Source: Saprospiraceae bacterium
Lineage (GTDB): Bacteria > Bacteroidota > Bacteroidia > Chitinophagales > Saprospiraceae
DNA: 5,372 bases
Direction of reading: 5' to 3'
NCBI GenBank assembly: GCA_020528935.1
Contig: JAJDFU010000610.1
Coordinates: forward strand, 1 to 5,372
Each line of letters opens with the position of its first letter. Positions within the stretch are counted from its first letter, which is position 1. The position numbers and the translations under genes were made by a program. The notes under the pieces were generated by a model, which saw only the letters and a list, made by a program, of their open reading frames with translations, made no database searches and was not told where the DNA came from. This document shows positions 1-5,372 of this stretch, one piece after another.

Positions 1-112
1 AACTTAACCCATTTGGAAGCGGTATGCGACTTTTTATTTTTTAAACGGTATTATTATCCGTACCCCAATTTGGGCCCACAAAATTTTGCAATGGTCAGGG
101 TTAAACCTGTGG

Positions 113-427
113 ATGCCGCAAAGGCGTTGCCTTTACTTCGACCCTCTCACACCACCGGACGTACGGTTCCGTATCACGGCGGTTCCTAAAGTTAGCCTAT
201 CGGCTTGTGTTCCTGACGACTTCCTTCATTGACCCTCGTCCCTTCCGATACACTCATGGATTACTTCCGGTTTTCCGAACCGTACCTCCTCCACGAGCCA
301 GTGCTTTGCCTTCGGCTTCCTTCAGCCTACACCTCACGGTGTTCGCCTTGCCGCTCGGCTGTGTCCTTCCCCTTACCGGGCGGACTCGGGACTTGCACCC
401 GTTAGGCGTGCGCCATGCCTGGCGCAC
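113..427 (-). mobile_element. Group IIC-type intron, ORF-less (remnant or short form)
   Basis: Read on the minus strand, the element starts at 427 with GTGCGCCAGGCATGGCGCAC, which resembles the 5' end of group IIC introns such as the Oceanobacillus iheyensis intron (GUGUGCCCGGCAUGGG as I recall it). Further matches follow in the expected order: GGGTGCAAGTCCCGA near 400, CTGAAGGAAGCCGAAGGCAAA near 315, AGGAACACAAGC near 210, and a domain V hairpin at 149-186. A hairpin AAAGGC-AAC-GCCTTT at 120-134 fits domain VI. The 3' end is a guess: position 113 would give a terminal AT. Only about 25 bases separate the AGGAACAC motif from domain V, so distal domain I, domains II-III and the domain IV reverse transcriptase/maturase gene are missing. 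It is either an internally deleted copy or a short relative mobilised in trans. It abuts a terminator, the usual IIC target. Short open frames across it (207-479 plus, 254-469 minus) are not genes. Confidence 0.78.
149..186 (-). ncRNA. Group II intron domain V (catalytic hairpin)
   Basis: On the minus strand this reads GGAACCGCCG, then an upper stem TACGG/CCGTAC, then GTCCGGTGGTGTG. The lower stem pairs ACCGCCG with the later CGGTGGT (one G-U pair), and a short 3'-side bulge separates it from the upper stem, as expected for domain V. The flanks GAACCGCC and GGTGGTGTGAGAGG match those of group IIC introns. Domain V carries the catalytic metal-binding core, so its preservation suggests recent loss of the rest or continued selection. 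The catalytic AGC/CGC triad position was not confirmed by alignment. Confidence 0.72.
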
Positions 428-428
428 A

Positions 429-460
429 CAAAAAAAAAGTCGCGCCATTCGACGCGACTC
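429..460 (-). terminator. Rho-independent terminator directly upstream of the intron
   Basis: On the minus strand, AGTCGCG (459-453) pairs perfectly with CGCGACT (444-438) around an eight-base loop, followed by a run of nine T (438-430) and then GTGT. The intron 5' end follows immediately at 427. Group IIC introns characteristically insert just after terminator stem-loops, which explains the position. No protein gene reading toward it is visible between 461 and 900, so what it terminates is unknown. Confidence 0.72.
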
Positions 461-463
461 TTT

Positions 464-485
464 AATCATAATCCCATGAACATAT
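464..485. repeat. 22-bp imperfect direct repeat, copy 1
   Basis: The core ATAATCCCATGAACATAT (468-485) recurs identically at 679-696. With one mismatch allowed the match extends to 22 bases (464-485 against 675-696), an offset of 211 bases. The copies bracket a hairpin-rich stretch with no gene. Confidence 0.8.
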
Positions 486-500
486 CCAAAATTAATAGCA

Positions 501-664
501 ATCGTCTAGAAGTGCCTCCACTTGGGCGATTTGGGGTTGCTTGTTAAAACTGGAGTTTTATAACAAATTGTAATCTTCGCTGGAAAGGCTTTCCGCTTTC
601 GGATCAGCCTGCTATGTTTGATGGGAAAAGTGATGATCGTCCCGAACGAAGCGTCCGGGACGAT
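501..664. other. Hairpin-rich non-coding stretch
   Basis: Four stem-loops lie in 164 bases. At 501-530, AAGTG-CCTC-CACTT is enclosed by ATCG/CGAT. At 541-566, TTGTT+AAAAC pairs with GTTTT+AACAA around loop TGGA with a two-base bulge, ten pairs in all. At 582-593 there is a small GGAAA/TTTCC hairpin. At 636-664, ATCGTCCCG pairs perfectly with CGGGACGAT, with three further pairs (ACG/CGT) inside the loop. None has its own U-tract; on the minus strand the series leads to the terminator at 429-460. No match to tmRNA, RNase P or SRP RNA motifs was recognised. A minus-strand frame stays open for about 60 codons here but lacks an ATG and looks like no known protein. Confidence 0.5.
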
Positions 665-674
665 GACACCAACA

Positions 675-696
675 AATTATAATCCCATGAACATAT
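675..696. repeat. 22-bp imperfect direct repeat, copy 2
   Basis: This is the second copy of the repeat at 464-485. The bases leading into it, AACAAATTATAATC (671-684), also resemble AACAAATTGTAATC at 562-575 with one mismatch, so a partial third copy lies between. The sequences between the copies are not similar to each other, so this is not a simple tandem duplication. Confidence 0.78.
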
Positions 697-905
697 TCTT
701 TATCTTGCAGCCGGTTTTAACGGCCTGAAGAAATCTCGTCTGATCTCTTTCTTCTCTCCTCATTATCTCCCTCTCACACTACAAATATGAACAGAACCAC
801 ACCCTAGCACAAAGACAAAAAAAGATAATTGTGAATAGCGAATACAGGTAAAATATTATCAAGATTCTGATAATCAGTTTATTGCGCAATTATTTGTGAG
901 AAAAC
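697..905. other. AT-rich intergenic region with two palindromes
   Basis: No open frame of useful length is present. Two inverted repeats stand close together: ATTATCA-AGATTC-TGATAAT at 855-874, and the perfect palindrome ATTGCGCAAT at 881-890. They could be binding sites or a promoter region for leftward transcription toward the terminator at 429-460, but no convincing TTG/TAnnTTTG pair was found. The base composition is clearly more AT-rich than the neighbouring genes. Confidence 0.4.
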
Positions 906-945
906 AAAAAAATTATCCCCTGCCAAAACGCCAAAAAAACAGGGG
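906..945 (-). terminator. Probable terminator of the coiled-coil protein gene
   Basis: On the minus strand, CCCCTG (945-940) pairs with CAGGGG (922-917) around a 17-base T/G-rich loop, followed by ATAA and a run of seven T (912-906). It lies about 120 bases past the stop codon at 1067, after the REP-like palindrome. The large loop and short stem make it weaker than the terminator at 429-460. Confidence 0.42.
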
Positions 946-985
946 TTGGAGCTGAAAATTTCTGCGATCCGGTCCAAAAAATGCG

Positions 986-1019
986 ATGGGGACGGTGTCC
1001 TGCAGAGGACCGTCCCCAT
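986..1019. repeat. REP-like palindrome in a 3' untranslated region
   Basis: ATGGGGACGGT (986-996) and ACCGTCCCCAT (1009-1019) are perfect inverted repeats around a 12-base centre. The centre can fold further: GTCCT-GCAG-AGGAC extends the stem to about 14 pairs with a two-base bulge. An outer inverted repeat, GCTGAAAATTTC (951-962) and GAAATTTCAGC (1029-1039), encloses it with one base difference. GGGGACGGT-type palindromes resemble REP/BIME elements mobilised by RAYT (IS200-like Y1) transposases; that link is from family knowledge, and no such gene is in this window. There is no U-tract, so it is not a typical terminator, though it would form a stable hairpin at the 3' end of the neighbouring mRNA. 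Confidence 0.6.
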
Positions 1020-1061
1020 TGAAAAAGGGAAATTTCAGCGGTCTGGTCTTTTCGCCGGCGT

Positions 1062-1081
1062 TCGGCTCAAGCCTGAGCCGA
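1062..1081. other. Small hairpin spanning a stop codon
   Basis: TCGGCTCA-AGCC-TGAGCCGA forms an eight-pair stem with a four-base loop. On the minus strand it covers the last codons and the TGA stop (1069-1067) of the coiled-coil protein gene. No U-tract follows, so it is more likely a local mRNA structure than a terminator, or chance. Confidence 0.4.
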
Positions 1082-2431
1082 GTTGTCCTTCGACGCGGTT
1101 GGTGTTTCTGCAGGCGTTTGATCGGTGCCATCTTCGGAGGTGGGCAAACTGCTCAATGCGGCCTGCACGTCGTCCACCACATCTTCGATGCCGGAAGCAG
1201 GGTTGTGCGCTTGCTCTTTCGATTTCGGCTTGTTCTTTTTGCCCGTTTGGATAGACTCGGCTGCTTCGCGCAGCTTATCCTCCTCCACTTTCCGGGCTTC
1301 TGCGGCTTCCTTGATCTGCTGGGCGATCTTTTCTTCGGCGGCCTTGCGCATTTCTTCTTTTTTGCGCGCTTCCTCCCGCTTGGCCTCCTTTTCCTGCTCC
1401 TTTTCCATGCGTCGCTCCAGTTCGGTCCGGGTTTTGAGCATGTCCTCGAGCTTTTCTTTCTTGGAGCGTACGCGCTCTTCGATCATCAGGATCTTGGCCT
1501 GGCGGATCTGGCTTTCGAGCTGATTGTCGGTATGGCTGGCCTTGCGGTTTTCGGATTGCAACTCCCGCTCGTCCCGCTGAATGGAGTGCTGCATGCGCTC
1601 CAGGGCTTTGATCAAGCCATTGTACCGGCGCTGAAGGCGTTCCAGGGGAGAGCGGTCGTCGCCGGAGTCGCCAAACTTTTTGGCCTTGACGGCCTTGAAG
1701 TTCTTGTCCAGCCGGTCCCAGACGGCAGAGCGGTGGTCGCGGGTCAGCGGTGCTTTTTTGATGGATCGCTGCAGCTTCTTGAGGTCCTCGAAAAGCGCCT
1801 GTAGCCGCATGCCCTGAGCCAGCCGGTCCTCGATGGCTTCCAGCTCCTTCATAAGCCGGTCGCGCTCTTCCTTGGACTGTTCTTTAAAGGCCTCATCCTG
1901 TTTGCGCCGCAGCTCCTTCATTTGAGCAAAAAGGGCATTGGTCTTATCGCGCAATTCCTGCGCGTGGCTTCGCTCCAGGTTCCGATCCCGTATCTGTTCT
2001 TGAATGCGCCCCCAAAAGCCCTTCAATTCTTCCCAGACGGGCGACTGAAAGCTGTCCAGCGCATTGACCTTCTCCTGCAATACGTCCAGGTCCGAAAGGT
2101 AGGCGCTGTGCATTTTGGCGGAGAGTACCAGAAAGTGCCACTCGGTCTGCGCCCGCTGCACCAGGTCCGAGCGCTCTACGGTGTATCCTTCCGGCAGGAT
2201 GGTGCCCGTAATTTGAAGGGGCATGCGCTGTTCGGTGCGGGCTTCGGGCAATTCGAAGGGTTTTCCCTCCCGCCATTCGTTCATCATTTGCTGGCTGAAA
2301 GCTTCCGTGGCGACCTCTTCCGCAAAGGTGTAGACCATCACCTCATTGTCGTCCGGCAAGAGTTCGAAGGCCAGCAACACGCGATTCTCCGCTTCGGCCT
2401 GTTTTCCCCAAAGTACGAGCTTCTTCTTCAT
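1067..2431 (-). CDS. Coiled-coil protein with DUF349-like helical segments, function unknown
   Basis: This 454-residue protein begins MKKKLVLWGK and ends KDNSAQA. No signal peptide or membrane segment is visible, so it is probably cytoplasmic. Residues 1-85 look beta-rich (LVLWGK, VLLAFELLP, EVMVYTFAEEV). Residues 95-255 are helical and hold two segments reminiscent of DUF349: about 135-175 (ELKGFWGRIQEQI through LFAQMKELRR) and 215-255 (LFEDLKKLQRSIKKAP through WDRLDKNFKAVKAKKF). Residues 260-395 are a Lys/Glu/Arg-rich coiled coil with few helix breakers. From about 396 the tail is low-complexity, acidic and Thr/Ser/Pro-rich, probably disordered. DUF349 proteins have no settled enzymatic role, and the assignment here rests on pattern only. 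The ATG at 2431 is the first convincing start; no clear Shine-Dalgarno precedes it. It lies 124 bases downstream of asd on the same strand and probably has its own promoter at 2528-2559. Long plus-strand frames across it are shadows: antisense of Lys/Glu codons gives Leu/Phe-rich pseudo-membrane sequence. Confidence 0.85.
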   Translation of the reverse strand: MKKKLVLWGKQAEAENRVLLAFELLPDDNEVMVYTFAEEVATEAFSQQMMNEWREGKPFELPEARTEQRMPLQITGTILPEGYTVERSDLVQRAQTEWHFLVLSAKMHSAYLSDLDVLQEKVNALDSFQSPVWEELKGFWGRIQEQIRDRNLERSHAQELRDKTNALFAQMKELRRKQDEAFKEQSKEERDRLMKELEAIEDRLAQGMRLQALFEDLKKLQRSIKKAPLTRDHRSAVWDRLDKNFKAVKAKKFGDSGDDRSPLERLQRRYNGLIKALERMQHSIQRDERELQSENRKASHTDNQLESQIRQAKILMIEERVRSKKEKLEDMLKTRTELERRMEKEQEKEAKREEARKKEEMRKAAEEKIAQQIKEAAEARKVEEDKLREAAESIQTGKKNKPKSKEQAHNPASGIEDVVDDVQAALSSLPTSEDGTDQTPAETPTASKDNSAQA

Positions 2432-2527
2432 GGCGTACGGCGTTGTCGTAGATGCAGCAGATCAGCATGCAAGAGGCGCCGTAGGAAGCCTCTGCCTGGT
2501 CCCGGCCTCTCTGCATGGACTGAATCA

Positions 2528-2559
2528 CTAAAGTACTAATTTTTGTTCCGCTTTCTCAA
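2528..2559 (-). promoter_or_regulatory. Candidate Bacteroidota promoter for the coiled-coil protein gene
   Basis: On the minus strand, TTG (2559-2557) is followed after 21 bases by TACTTTAG (2535-2528), one mismatch from the TAnnTTTG -7 element of Bacteroidota sigma-ABfA promoters. The -33 element overlaps the stop codon of asd. A transcript from here would have a leader of about 90 bases before the ATG at 2431. The match is short and could be chance; read-through from asd is the alternative. Confidence 0.35.
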
Positions 2560-3578
2560 GAGGCGGTAAGGCCGGGCGCCTTCACCAGCCCCCGGCCAAG
2601 CAGGTGCTGTGCGATCTGTACGGCATTGGTGGCCGCCCCTTTGCGCAGGTTGTCGGCCACGACCCAGAGGTTCAGGGCGTGATCGGCGGACTCATCCCGG
2701 CGGATGCGACCGACGAAAACCTCGTCCCGGTCCTTGGCCGTCAGGGGCATGGGGTAGTCCGGCTTTTGCAGGTCGTCCTGTACCGCAATGCCGGGGGTTT
2801 GTTCGAGCAAGCGGACGACATCGGCCAATTCAAAGGACTGCTTCAGCTCCACGTTGACCGACTCGGAATGCCCGCCGTGCACCGGCACCCGCACTGCGGT
2901 AGCCGTTATGGCGATTTCCGGGTCGTCCAGGATCTTGCGGGTCTCATTCACCATTTTCATCTCCTCCTTGGTGTAGCCGTTGTCCAGGAAAATATCGCAG
3001 TGCGGCAGGCAATTCTCAAAAATGGGATAGGGGTAGGCCATTTCCGCCGCATCCACCTCAAAGCCCTTGCTTTCCAGTTCGTACTGCTTAACGGCCTTCA
3101 TACCGGTGCCCGTAAAGGACTGATAGGTGGATACCACGATGCGCTTGATGCCGTAGGCCCGATGCAGGGGCGCCAGGGCCATGACCATTTGAATGGTCGA
3201 ACAATTGGGGTTGGCGATGATTCGATCGTCGGCCTTTACAATTTCTCCATTGATCTCCGGTACCACCAAGGGTACCCGGGGATCCATGCGCCAGGCCGAG
3301 GAATTGTCAATAACGATGGTTCCGGCTTCGGCAAACCGGGGCGCCCATTCCCGGGACGTGCTCCCCCCGGCGGAGAACAAGGCAATGTCCGGCCGGGCCG
3401 CTACGGCCTCTTCCAGGCCTATGACGGTGTAGGTTTTGCTCTGAAAACCAATGGATTTACCCGCCGATCGCTCCGAGGCTACCGGCAGAAAAGATTGTAC
3501 GGGGAACTGGCGTTCTTCCAGCACTTTTCGCATCACCCCGCCTACCAGACCGGTGGCCCCCACCACGGCAACTTTCAT
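2556..3578 (-). CDS. asd: Aspartate-semialdehyde dehydrogenase
   Basis: The enzyme reduces L-aspartyl-4-phosphate to L-aspartate-4-semialdehyde with NADPH, releasing phosphate, in the cytoplasm. It is the second step of the aspartate pathway and supplies diaminopimelate/lysine, threonine and methionine. The 340 residues match the usual family length. Visible landmarks are the Rossmann motif VGATGLVG (residues 6-13), a serine/arginine segment near 36-41, the active-site motif ANPNCSTIQ with catalytic Cys126, TYQSFTGTG with conserved Gln153, RVPVHGGHSES with substrate-binding Arg230 and catalytic His237, and the C-terminal LRKGAATNAVQIAQHL helix (311-326). All key residues are present, so it should be active. 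The ATG at 3578 places the GxxGxxG motif at the expected distance from the N-terminus; no strong Shine-Dalgarno is seen. It is transcribed divergently from the secreted-protein gene at 3676, with 97 bases between. No kinase or other aspartate-pathway gene is adjacent, so it appears to stand alone. Plus-strand frames across it are antisense shadows. Confidence 0.97.
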   Translation of the reverse strand: MKVAVVGATGLVGGVMRKVLEERQFPVQSFLPVASERSAGKSIGFQSKTYTVIGLEEAVAARPDIALFSAGGSTSREWAPRFAEAGTIVIDNSSAWRMDPRVPLVVPEINGEIVKADDRIIANPNCSTIQMVMALAPLHRAYGIKRIVVSTYQSFTGTGMKAVKQYELESKGFEVDAAEMAYPYPIFENCLPHCDIFLDNGYTKEEMKMVNETRKILDDPEIAITATAVRVPVHGGHSESVNVELKQSFELADVVRLLEQTPGIAVQDDLQKPDYPMPLTAKDRDEVFVGRIRRDESADHALNLWVVADNLRKGAATNAVQIAQHLLGRGLVKAPGLTAS

Positions 3579-3625
3579 ACGTCTTCGTTTTCGTCTTCAA
3601 AAATGCAATATCCAATCAAGCGCTC

Positions 3626-3660
3626 GAAAAATACAGGAATTGCGCCTATTTTGCATCAAA
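3626..3660 (-). promoter_or_regulatory. Candidate promoter for asd in the divergent intergenic region
   Basis: On the minus strand, TTTG (3660-3657) is followed after 23 bases by TATTTTTC (3633-3626), one mismatch from TAnnTTTG. It would give an asd leader of about 40 bases. The spacing is at the long end of the usual range. For the opposite strand only an imperfect TATTTTG (3647-3653) was seen, without a clear -33 element; the two promoters would overlap in this 97-base gap. Confidence 0.28.
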
Positions 3661-3675
3661 CACCCATGGCCCATT

Positions 3676-5372
3676 ATGCGCATTCGACCTCTTTTGCCCT
3701 TATGTGCAAGCCTATTGCTTTTTAATCTTCTTTCCCTGCCCGGCACGGCTCAGTTTTTCGAAGACGATTTTTCCGCCGGAAACCTGGACGCGTGGCAGGG
3801 GCAGGACAGCCTCTTCGCGGTCGCCAACGGTGAACTCCAACTCGTCGACCCCAACCCGGAATCCAGCAATGCGACCTACCTGGTGGCAGAGGCCAAGACC
3901 AGCATCGGAGATTCTACCGTTTGGGAGATCCTGGTGCGGCAGGAATTTGCCCCCTCCTCTTCCAATTTTGCACGCATCTACCTCGCCAGTGATCGCGCCG
4001 ACCTGACCGGCGCATTGAATGGCTACTATGTAAATATTGGTGGCATTAGCGGCAGTGAAGATGCCCTGGAGCTCTACCGCCAAGACGGTCAGACGGACAA
4101 TCTCCTCCTTTCGGGCAGGCCGGGAGAGGTGGGCAGCGATCCGTCAGTAGCCCGCCTGCGCATCAGCCGGAATACCGAGGGGCACTGGCGCCTGGAAGCC
4201 GACTACAGCGGAGGCACCAATTTTCAATTGGAGGGGCAAGTGCTGGACGACACGCACCCCCAGGGTCAGTTCTTCGGCCTGCTCTGCACTTATACCAGCA
4301 CGCGCAGTGATGCCTTTTTCTTTGACGACGTCCGGGTAGGCCCGCTTTTCGTGGATACCGAACCGCCGGTACTGGAGTCCGCAGTGGCGAGCTCCCCGAC
4401 CCGGCTCACGGCCTTTTTCAACGAAGGGCTGGATGCCGCTTCGGCCAACAATCCGGCCAATTACAGCCTGAGCACCATCGGCAACGCCCAGTCGGCTGCG
4501 CTGGACAGCGACCATCCCGGCCGGGTGCTGCTGGAACTGCCCGGCCCCATGCAGGATGGCGAAACCTATACCCTCACCACTACCGGCCTTGCCGACCTGG
4601 AGGGCAATGTTTCCGGCACGCAGGAGGTAAGCTTCACCTTTGTGGAAGTAGTACCGGCCGATTCCGGCAGCTTGCGCATTAGCGAGATCATGGCCGACCC
4701 CAGCCCTCCGTTGGGGCTGCCGGATGCAGAATGGATCGAACTCTTCAACGCCTCCGGTAAGACCCTCTCCCTGGCGGGCGTGGGTTTCTCTTCCGGCGGC
4801 ACTCCCCGCACCTTGCCCGATTCGCTGCTCGCACCAGGCAGCTACGCCATCCTGTGTGACCGGGACGACGCGCCGGCCCTGGCCGCCTTTGGCCGGGTAG
4901 TTGCAATCGACGGCTTTCCGGCCCTCACCAATGGCGGGGATGCGGTGCAACTCACCGATGCGCAGGGAAGTTCACTGCTGACGGTGATCTATGATCAAAG
5001 CTGGTACAACGACCCGGACAAAAGCGACGGAGGCTTCACCCTGGAGCTCATCGATCCGGACCGCCGGGGCAATTGCCCCGGCAACTGGAGTGCTTCCGAC
5101 GATCCCTCCGGCGGCACGCCGGGACGGGCCAACTCCCTGCTCGGCCGGGAAGTAGAACAATCGCCCCCCCAACTGCTGGGCCTGTCCTCCGATTCGCCGG
5201 CCGAACTGCGGCTCACCTTCGACGAACCGCTCTCGGAAAGCGCCGACGGGCAAACGGACCAGTACAGCCTGGAACCGGGCCTCACCATTGAGGGTGCTTT
5301 TCTGCAGATGCCCGAATTGCAGGAAGTCCTGCTCCTCGTCAATCCCGCACTGGACACGGGCACCACCTATAC
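3676..5372 (+). CDS. Secreted lamin-tail-domain protein with Ig-like modules (3' end outside window)
   Basis: An open frame from the ATG at 3676 runs without a stop to the right edge, giving 565 complete codons. Residues 1-26 (MRIRPLLPL, a Leu-rich core, then PGTAQ) are a Sec signal peptide with cleavage near GTA/Q. Residues 27-222 (FFEDDFSAGNLDAWQG through FFFDDVRVG) resemble a concanavalin/LamG-like beta-sandwich. Residues 229-323 (EPPVLESAVASSPTRL, FFNEGLDAAS, NYSLS, GETYTLTTTGLAD) form an SbsA-type bacterial Ig-like domain. Residues 332-484 (LRISEIMADP, AEWIELFNAS, LAPGSYAILCD, NGGDAVQLTDAQG, SGGTPGRAN) form a lamin-tail domain. From 497 a second Ig-like domain begins (PPQLLGLSSDSPAELRLTF) and is cut off. 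In Bacteroidota such proteins usually continue with more modules and end in a gliding-motility/type IX secretion C-terminal domain; that end cannot be seen here. No catalytic domain is visible, so a role in surface adhesion or matrix binding is inference. The upstream ATG at 3666 is in another frame with an early stop. Confidence 0.93.
   Translation, partial: MRIRPLLPLCASLLLFNLLSLPGTAQFFEDDFSAGNLDAWQGQDSLFAVANGELQLVDPNPESSNATYLVAEAKTSIGDSTVWEILVRQEFAPSSSNFARIYLASDRADLTGALNGYYVNIGGISGSEDALELYRQDGQTDNLLLSGRPGEVGSDPSVARLRISRNTEGHWRLEADYSGGTNFQLEGQVLDDTHPQGQFFGLLCTYTSTRSDAFFFDDVRVGPLFVDTEPPVLESAVASSPTRLTAFFNEGLDAASANNPANYSLSTIGNAQSAALDSDHPGRVLLELPGPMQDGETYTLTTTGLADLEGNVSGTQEVSFTFVEVVPADSGSLRISEIMADPSPPLGLPDAEWIELFNASGKTLSLAGVGFSSGGTPRTLPDSLLAPGSYAILCDRDDAPALAAFGRVVAIDGFPALTNGGDAVQLTDAQGSSLLTVIYDQSWYNDPDKSDGGFTLELIDPDRRGNCPGNWSASDDPSGGTPGRANSLLGREVEQSPPQLLGLSSDSPAELRLTFDEPLSESADGQTDQYSLEPGLTIEGAFLQMPELQEVLLLVNPALDTGTTY

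Noticed and set aside
120..185. Paired GC-rich arms considered as a tRNA or riboswitch
   Set aside because: There is no tRNA T-arm or anticodon arrangement, and the sequence matches group II intron domains V and VI.
207..479. 90-codon plus-strand and 71-codon minus-strand frames
   Set aside because: They run through the intron RNA and the terminator stem, and their amino-acid sequences follow from the structured RNA rather than from a protein family.
541..566. Hairpin with GTTAAAAC considered as an integron attC site
   Set aside because: The GTTRRRY/RYYYAAC core pairs are not satisfied and there is no cassette gene or integrase.
468..696. Direct repeats considered as a CRISPR array
   Set aside because: There are only two full copies, spaced 211 bases apart with long unequal intervening sequence and no cas genes.
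986..1804. 272-codon plus-strand frame rich in Leu and Phe, resembling a membrane protein
   Set aside because: It is antisense to the Lys/Glu-rich coiled-coil gene; antisense of AAG/GAG codons reads as Leu, which creates the false membrane look. It starts inside the REP-like palindrome and has no homology I recognise.
2604..3725. 373-codon plus-strand frame
   Set aside because: It is antisense to asd, whose catalytic motifs are all intact, and it overruns the start of the secreted-protein gene in another frame.
4144..4950. 268-codon minus-strand frame
   Set aside because: It is antisense to the signal-peptide-bearing lamin-tail protein, whose plus-strand domain pattern is clear; the antisense product is low-complexity Gly/Ala/Arg-rich sequence.

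Overview
The window most likely comes from a bacterium of the phylum Bacteroidota, possibly the Saprospiria (Lewinella/Phaeodactylibacter-like). This rests on three things: a long secreted protein with a lamin-tail domain set between SbsA-type Ig-like domains, start codons without a clear Shine-Dalgarno sequence, and plausible TTG/TAnnTTTG-type promoters. The taxonomic call is inference; no rRNA or other marker gene is present.

Positions 1-1066 hold no convincing protein gene. From right to left on the minus strand they contain an AT-rich spacer with two palindromes (about 697-905), a stretch rich in small hairpins bounded by a 22-bp imperfect direct repeat (464-696), a strong Rho-independent terminator (429-460), and, touching its U-tract, an ORF-less group IIC-type intron (about 113-427). 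Its 5' end, internal motifs and domain V are recognisable. Positions 1-112 are AT-rich and hold nothing I can name. At 906-1082, downstream of the first protein gene, lie a terminator-like hairpin, a REP-like perfect palindrome and a small hairpin across the stop codon.

Positions 1067-3578 carry two minus-strand genes. asd (2556-3578) encodes aspartate-semialdehyde dehydrogenase, the branch-point enzyme for lysine/diaminopimelate, threonine and methionine. Downstream of it, after a 124-bp gap with its own candidate promoter, is a 454-residue coiled-coil protein (1067-2431) with DUF349-like helical segments. I see no functional link between the two.

From 3676 to the right edge a plus-strand gene diverges from asd across a 97-bp intergenic region. 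It encodes a secreted, multi-domain protein with signal peptide, concanavalin-like, Ig-like, lamin-tail and Ig-like modules, and it runs off the window. The least ordinary material is the intron/terminator/hairpin region on the left and the REP-like palindrome.
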